Below the pieces are notes generated by a model that saw only the letters and a list, made by a program, of their open reading frames with translations, was not told the DNA's origin and searched no databases. Shown piece by piece: positions 35,032 to 38,470 of a stretch of DNA of 38,470 nt. Origin of the DNA: Calditrichota bacterium (GTDB taxonomy: Bacteria; Zhuqueibacterota; JdFR-76; BMS3Abin05); contig JAADHR010000212.1 of NCBI GenBank assembly GCA_013151735.1, positions 1 through 38,470 on the forward strand, given 5' to 3'. A program made the translations under genes and the position numbers. The number at the start of each line of letters is the position of its first letter. Position 1 is the stretch's first letter.

Positions 35032-35046
35032 GGAGAATGATTCTCC
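35032..35046 (+). promoter_or_regulatory. Perfect 7-1-7 palindrome, probable Fur-family operator
   Basis: GGAGAATGATTCTCC is an exact inverted repeat of two 7-base arms around one G, the geometry of Fur/PerR-family boxes. Its TGGAGAATGATT and ATTCTCCATTA parts match the two sites before the fur copies. It lies about 235 bases before the third cytochrome gene. Confidence 0.62.
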
Positions 35047-35084
35047 ATTATAAAGACAGAAAAAAGTCGAACCCTTTATCTTCT

Positions 35085-35148
35085 AAAGGAGGTGGTTCAT
35101 TTGCTTGTCTCAATTTTCAGACGCGGGCCCTTTCTGAGTTCACTCTAA
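35085..35148 (+). promoter_or_regulatory. Strong Shine-Dalgarno plus 15-codon leader ORF before the third cytochrome
   Basis: AAAGGAGGTGG (35085-35095) is followed 7 bases after GGAGGT by TTG 35101 and an open frame of 15 codons ending TAA 35148. This resembles the arrangement at 31200-31240. The true cytochrome start is 134 bases further on. Confidence 0.35.
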
Positions 35149-35200
35149 AAACCACTAATAACGCAAACCACACGAATTCCATCTTAAATGAACCGGTTCC

Positions 35201-35245
35201 GTGAAAATTTGCGAAATTTGTGGACAAAGGCTTTTTGGAGCAGAC
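35201..35245 (+). repeat. 45-base leader repeat, copy 2
   Basis: This segment begins GTGAAAATTTGCGAAATTTG and ends GGCTTTTTGGAGCAGAC, matching 28722-28766. It lies 38 bases before the cytochrome start and could be part of an mRNA leader or a dispersed intergenic repeat. Confidence 0.65.
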
Positions 35246-35282
35246 TCATTCAATCCAAATAAATAAATTAAGGAGTAAAGCA

Positions 35283-38171
35283 ATGAAAAAAATTTTTTTC
35301 TTTTTTGCCTGCACGTTATTTTATCTGGGAATGGCCTTTCCCGACGGCTTGCTCGATGTTTTCGCTCAGGATTTTGTATCGTCTGAAAAATGCCTGACTT
35401 GCCATAAATTTCCTGTCGGCGACAAACCTGCCATGGCCGGCTGGACAACCACATTTCACGCTACCGGGATCACCCCTGTCATTGGCGACAGCTCCATGAT
35501 CCCGCAGCACGGCGTGATTTGCGACGCTAATCAAAACGGCGTCGACGATTTCAAAGACGGCCTGGACCTGTCCACTGTCCCCGCCTTTTCCGCTTTTGGC
35601 GCCAATGCCCCCAAACTCGCCTACGATGAAACCAATGGTTACCAGGTCACCATCGGGGACATTACCTACACCGTGCTGCTCACTTACGGAGGCAGCGGCG
35701 TGTACAAACAACGTTACATCACAAAAATCCCGGTGGGCGCTTCGGGTGGTGTTTTGTCAGACGGCTACTACGTGCTGCCCATTCAATACAACGAGGCCAC
35801 CCATCAGTGGGTCCAGTACAGCCCCGACCACTGGTACGACATGAGCACGCACACGCCGCTCTTTTCCACAGCCACCAGCTACGGGGATATTGTGACCCAC
35901 GGGAAAAGTTTCGACAAGGGGTGTGCCGGCTGCCATTTTACGGGAATGTCTTTAAGCGTAACCGCCAACGGTGAATTTACTGCCAAGGCGGTCCACGGGT
36001 CTCCTCTGGGAGATGCGCTGGCCTTTGATTACGATGGCGACGGAACACCGGATGAAATCAACACGGGCTGTCTGGATTGCCACTACAGCGCAGAAGGCAA
36101 TCACATGGGAACGGGTGTGGGTGTCGCCAATCCCAAGGCCCTGGGTGCCGAACGCTCCAGTGAGGTCTGTGGGCGCTGCCATTCCCGCGGAAAAAGTGTG
36201 GGCACCATGGCGGGACAGAATGTCAGTTACCCGTGGGCCGGCACAGATGACGCGCACGGCACCTTTCTGCCGGGTGACACCCTGGCCAATTTTTACACGG
36301 ATGGCGGCGGCTATTGGGGCAATCCCCGCAAGGCGTCGAAGAAGCATCACCAGCAATGGCTGGACTGGAAAGGAACACCCCATGCCACCACGTCCTACAA
36401 TCACGAACTTCCCACGTCTGAAGGCGAAGTGAATTGCTACTCCTGTCACGATCCCCACAACAAGACGGAATGGGGGCATCAACTGCGGCTGAACCCCGAA
36501 GACAATTCACTTTGTCTGGACTGCCATTTGAGTCCCTACGCCTTCAAAGACCTTTCCGCCGTGGAAACCCATTCGATGCACCCGTACAATCCGGATCCCA
36601 CCGACGGAAGCGATCCTTCGGGACGCTGCACGGCCTGCCATTACCCGAAATCGGCCAAAAGTGCGGTGGCGTACGACGTGTCCCATCACGGGGAGTACGT
36701 GCTCACGCCCGATTTAACGCTCAAATACAAAATGCCCAATTCCTGCGCCATGTGTCATAATCAGAATAAATATGGTGAAGGCGCGGTGGATACACTTTTG
36801 GCCACATGGTCCAATCCGGAAGATTCTGTCATCGCTACCTGGGCGAAAAGTTATATGCCGCTGTTCACTCACGACCGTCAGATTAACACCGTTCAGGCCA
36901 AACGGATTCCCTCGGGAACCAGTCCTCCGGTTCTGGACGGCGTCGCGGAAGACGTGTGGAATCTAGCGACCGCCACCACAATCGATATGGTGATTGCGGG
37001 CGTCAACCAATCGGCTATGCAGGTTGAATTAAAAGCCCTTTATGACCAGAACAAAATTTACCTTCTGGCCAAGTGGGCCGACCCAACCTTTACCGTTCGG
37101 CGGCAGGAGCTGGTTTACCAGGACGGCGTCTGGAAGACCACTGATCAGACCGATCTGACACGGGAAGACCGAATCGGGATTTTCTGGCCGATTACGGAAA
37201 TTGAGGGCTTCAAAGAACGTGGCTGTATGGCCACCTGCCACAACACCCGGGAACGCTGGGGCAAATATCTGAAAACCGGTGAATTGGGCGATATGTGGCA
37301 TTCCAAAGGTGCCCGGACCTGGCCCTTCGGTCATGTGGATGATAAATTCACGGATGGCAATTACAAGGATGCGGAAGGCCAGTACAAGGAAGACGGCGGA
37401 CGGCACGGTGACGGTGACGGCTCGCCCTACTACAGCAATCTGAAAGACGGGGTTCCCCAGTGGATGGGCCCGAAACACGATTCCAATCCTCCGGCCCTGT
37501 ACGACACGTCGTTCAGTCAGGAGCCCTTTCCGGGAACGTGGGCCGTTCAGGCCAAGCCCTACGATCCCAATGCCGGATGGCAAAATGGCGACCGGCTGCC
37601 CAAATACGTGGGCAAAAAGGTGGATCCCGCTCTGCCCCGGGCCAATCTGCTGTCGGGTGCCAAGTGGGAAAACGGCACCTGGACGCTGGAAATCTCGCGT
37701 GCTCTGAACACGGGTGACGCGGAACACGACGTCATTTTTGACGATCTGACAAAGGCCTACCCGTTCGCCATTGCCACCATTGACAACGGGACCCAGCCCG
37801 CTGGCCGCGTGTTCCCCAATTTACACGCACACCAGGGCGCCGATTACAATCTGCTGGTCTTTGAAGAATTCACCGACGTGAACACCATTCCGTTTGCGAT
37901 GCTGCCACAGGATTACCGTTTACAGCAGAATTACCCGAATCCCTTTAATCCGACCACGAAAATTGCGTACGACATGAAGAAATCGGGACATGTTCAATTG
38001 GCCGTATTCGACATGCTGGGCAAGCACATTCAGACCCTGGTGGATGGATTTCAGGAAGCGGGTTCCCATGAAGCCGTTTTTGCCGGAACCGATTTGCCGT
38101 CAGGAATCTACTTTTACACACTCACGGTAAACGGATTTCAATCAACCCAGAAAATGATTCTGATGAAATAG
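35283..38171 (+). CDS. Secreted multiheme cytochrome fused to an ethylbenzene-dehydrogenase-type heme domain and a sorting domain
   Basis: A 962-residue exported protein. ATG 35283 is chosen because TAAGGAG lies directly before it and a signal peptide follows (ends VFAQD); the open frame extends 21 codons upstream without support. Eight CxxCH motifs occur at residues 37, 214, 263, 296, 385, 411, 449 and 488. From about 539 to 860 (RIPSGTSPPVLDGVAEDVWN onward) the sequence resembles the heme-binding domain of ethylbenzene-dehydrogenase gamma-like proteins. Inside it GCMATCHN (Cys648-His653) is a CX3CH motif. The final 85 residues have QQNYPNPFNPTTKIAYDMKK and GIYFYTLTVNG, a type IX-like sorting domain. 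The second heme-type domain often binds b-type heme; whether CX3CH adds a c-type heme is unknown. It follows intact fur and probably acts at the cell surface. Confidence 0.9.
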   Translation: MKKIFFFFACTLFYLGMAFPDGLLDVFAQDFVSSEKCLTCHKFPVGDKPAMAGWTTTFHATGITPVIGDSSMIPQHGVICDANQNGVDDFKDGLDLSTVPAFSAFGANAPKLAYDETNGYQVTIGDITYTVLLTYGGSGVYKQRYITKIPVGASGGVLSDGYYVLPIQYNEATHQWVQYSPDHWYDMSTHTPLFSTATSYGDIVTHGKSFDKGCAGCHFTGMSLSVTANGEFTAKAVHGSPLGDALAFDYDGDGTPDEINTGCLDCHYSAEGNHMGTGVGVANPKALGAERSSEVCGRCHSRGKSVGTMAGQNVSYPWAGTDDAHGTFLPGDTLANFYTDGGGYWGNPRKASKKHHQQWLDWKGTPHATTSYNHELPTSEGEVNCYSCHDPHNKTEWGHQLRLNPEDNSLCLDCHLSPYAFKDLSAVETHSMHPYNPDPTDGSDPSGRCTACHYPKSAKSAVAYDVSHHGEYVLTPDLTLKYKMPNSCAMCHNQNKYGEGAVDTLLATWSNPEDSVIATWAKSYMPLFTHDRQINTVQAKRIPSGTSPPVLDGVAEDVWNLATATTIDMVIAGVNQSAMQVELKALYDQNKIYLLAKWADPTFTVRRQELVYQDGVWKTTDQTDLTREDRIGIFWPITEIEGFKERGCMATCHNTRERWGKYLKTGELGDMWHSKGARTWPFGHVDDKFTDGNYKDAEGQYKEDGGRHGDGDGSPYYSNLKDGVPQWMGPKHDSNPPALYDTSFSQEPFPGTWAVQAKPYDPNAGWQNGDRLPKYVGKKVDPALPRANLLSGAKWENGTWTLEISRALNTGDAEHDVIFDDLTKAYPFAIATIDNGTQPAGRVFPNLHAHQGADYNLLVFEEFTDVNTIPFAMLPQDYRLQQNYPNPFNPTTKIAYDMKKSGHVQLAVFDMLGKHIQTLVDGFQEAGSHEAVFAGTDLPSGIYFYTLTVNGFQSTQKMILMK

Positions 38172-38193
38172 CACATCAAAATAACCTTGGTTG

Positions 38194-38215
38194 GGGGCGA
38201 TTCGTGAATCGCCCC
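38194..38215 (+). terminator. Hairpin after the last cytochrome gene
   Basis: GGGGCGATTC, GT, GAATCGCCCC form a perfect 10-bp stem with a 2-base loop, 22 bases past the stop. TACCTTTTATC follows. It may terminate transcription, but hairpins of this wording also occur as dispersed intergenic repeats. Confidence 0.58.
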
Positions 38216-38404
38216 TACCTTTTATCATTCACGCATTCGCGGCCTAAATAAAAAAATTCACCACAAAGACGCAGGGACGCAAGGAAAATTCCAAATCACA
38301 AATCCCAATAGCCAAATAAATTTCAAATTCCAATTACCAAAACAAAAGATATTGATTTGGAATGATTCATAAAAGAATCTGTGTGAATCGGTGCCTGAAT
38401 CAGT

Positions 38405-38470
38405 GATAATCTGTGGTAAAAAACAAAACCACAGATTATCACAGATTATCACTGATAATCTGTGATAATC
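38405..38470. repeat. Clustered direct and inverted repeats at the window edge
   Basis: GATAATCTGTGGT (38405-38417) is the exact reverse complement of 38428-38440. ACAGATTATC is repeated in tandem (38431-38450). Bases 38434-38451 form a perfect 18-base inverted repeat with 38453-38470 around one C. The preceding 180 bases are AT-rich and wordy (for example CACAAAGACGCAGGGACGC) with no gene. The array continues beyond the window. Confidence 0.8.

Noticed and set aside
35220..35282. N-terminal extension of the third cytochrome
   Set aside because: It would place 21 hydrophilic residues before a clear signal peptide, and TAAGGAG directly precedes ATG 35283.
37029..37727. Minus-strand frame of 232 codons
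   Set aside because: It is antisense to the cytochrome/EB-dh fusion, which has signal peptide, heme motifs and sorting domain in frame.
38258..38452. Minus-strand frame of 64 codons in the right-edge repeats
   Set aside because: Its composition reflects the AT-rich repeats and it has no start context.
38405..38470. CRISPR array
   Set aside because: Units are only about 10 bases and adjoin one another without spacers; no cas gene is present.

Overview
The window looks like chromosomal DNA from a bacterium of the Fibrobacterota-Chlorobiota-Bacteroidota (FCB) side of the tree, probably Calditrichota, candidate phylum KSB1 or Ignavibacteriota rather than classical Bacteroidota. The evidence is four secreted proteins ending in a type IX-secretion-like C-terminal sorting domain, three with a YPNPFNP-type motif, together with a PorV-like outer-membrane protein, a TonB-dependent receptor with a carboxypeptidase-regulatory-like N-domain, and large multiheme cytochromes. 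No rRNA, tRNA or CRISPR array was seen. The taxonomic placement is inference.

Layout. 1-3304 (minus): a PcrA/UvrD helicase cut by the window edge, and the murein transglycosylase MltG. 3438-5083 (minus): a compact type II restriction-modification pair with an ATGA overlap and its own terminator. 5228-23804 (minus): a long co-directional block for glucan capture and uptake. In transcription order it holds a TonB-dependent receptor, a 1159-residue secreted Fn3-type protein, a PorV-like protein, a secreted protein with two copies of a three-module putative starch-binding unit, an SGNH hydrolase with TPRs, MalE-, MalF- and MalG-type ABC transporter proteins, a TrmB-type regulator and a GH57 lipoprotein. 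No SusD and no ABC ATPase is present. 24243-25613 (minus): CoA-disulfide reductase. 25902-28460 (plus): a GH3 beta-glucosidase with an inserted PA14 domain.

28538-38171 (plus) is the most unusual part. Three multiheme cytochromes follow one another: a membrane NapC/NirT-like heptaheme protein, a secreted nonaheme protein, and a secreted nine-motif protein fused to an ethylbenzene-dehydrogenase-type heme domain. Three nearly superimposable promoters (TTGACT, 15 bp, -10) each overlap a Fur-box-like sequence. One lies before the heptaheme gene, one before a frameshifted fur copy, and one before an intact fur copy. A 19-base operator-like sequence is identical in front of both fur copies, and a perfect 7-1-7 palindrome of the same type lies upstream of the third cytochrome. 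The region therefore reads as a repeated Fur-type switch plus surface cytochrome module, probably for extracellular or periplasmic electron transfer under metal or peroxide control.

Smaller oddities include perfect Shine-Dalgarno sequences followed by tiny leader ORFs upstream of two cytochrome genes, a 45-base leader repeat before two cytochrome genes, a 149-base element bounded by 13-base perfect inverted repeats, and dense palindromic repeats at the right edge. The glucan block suggests this route: surface binding, TonB-dependent import, periplasmic hydrolysis, then ABC uptake under a TrmB sensor. The cytochrome block would dispose of the electrons. That link between the two blocks is inference only.
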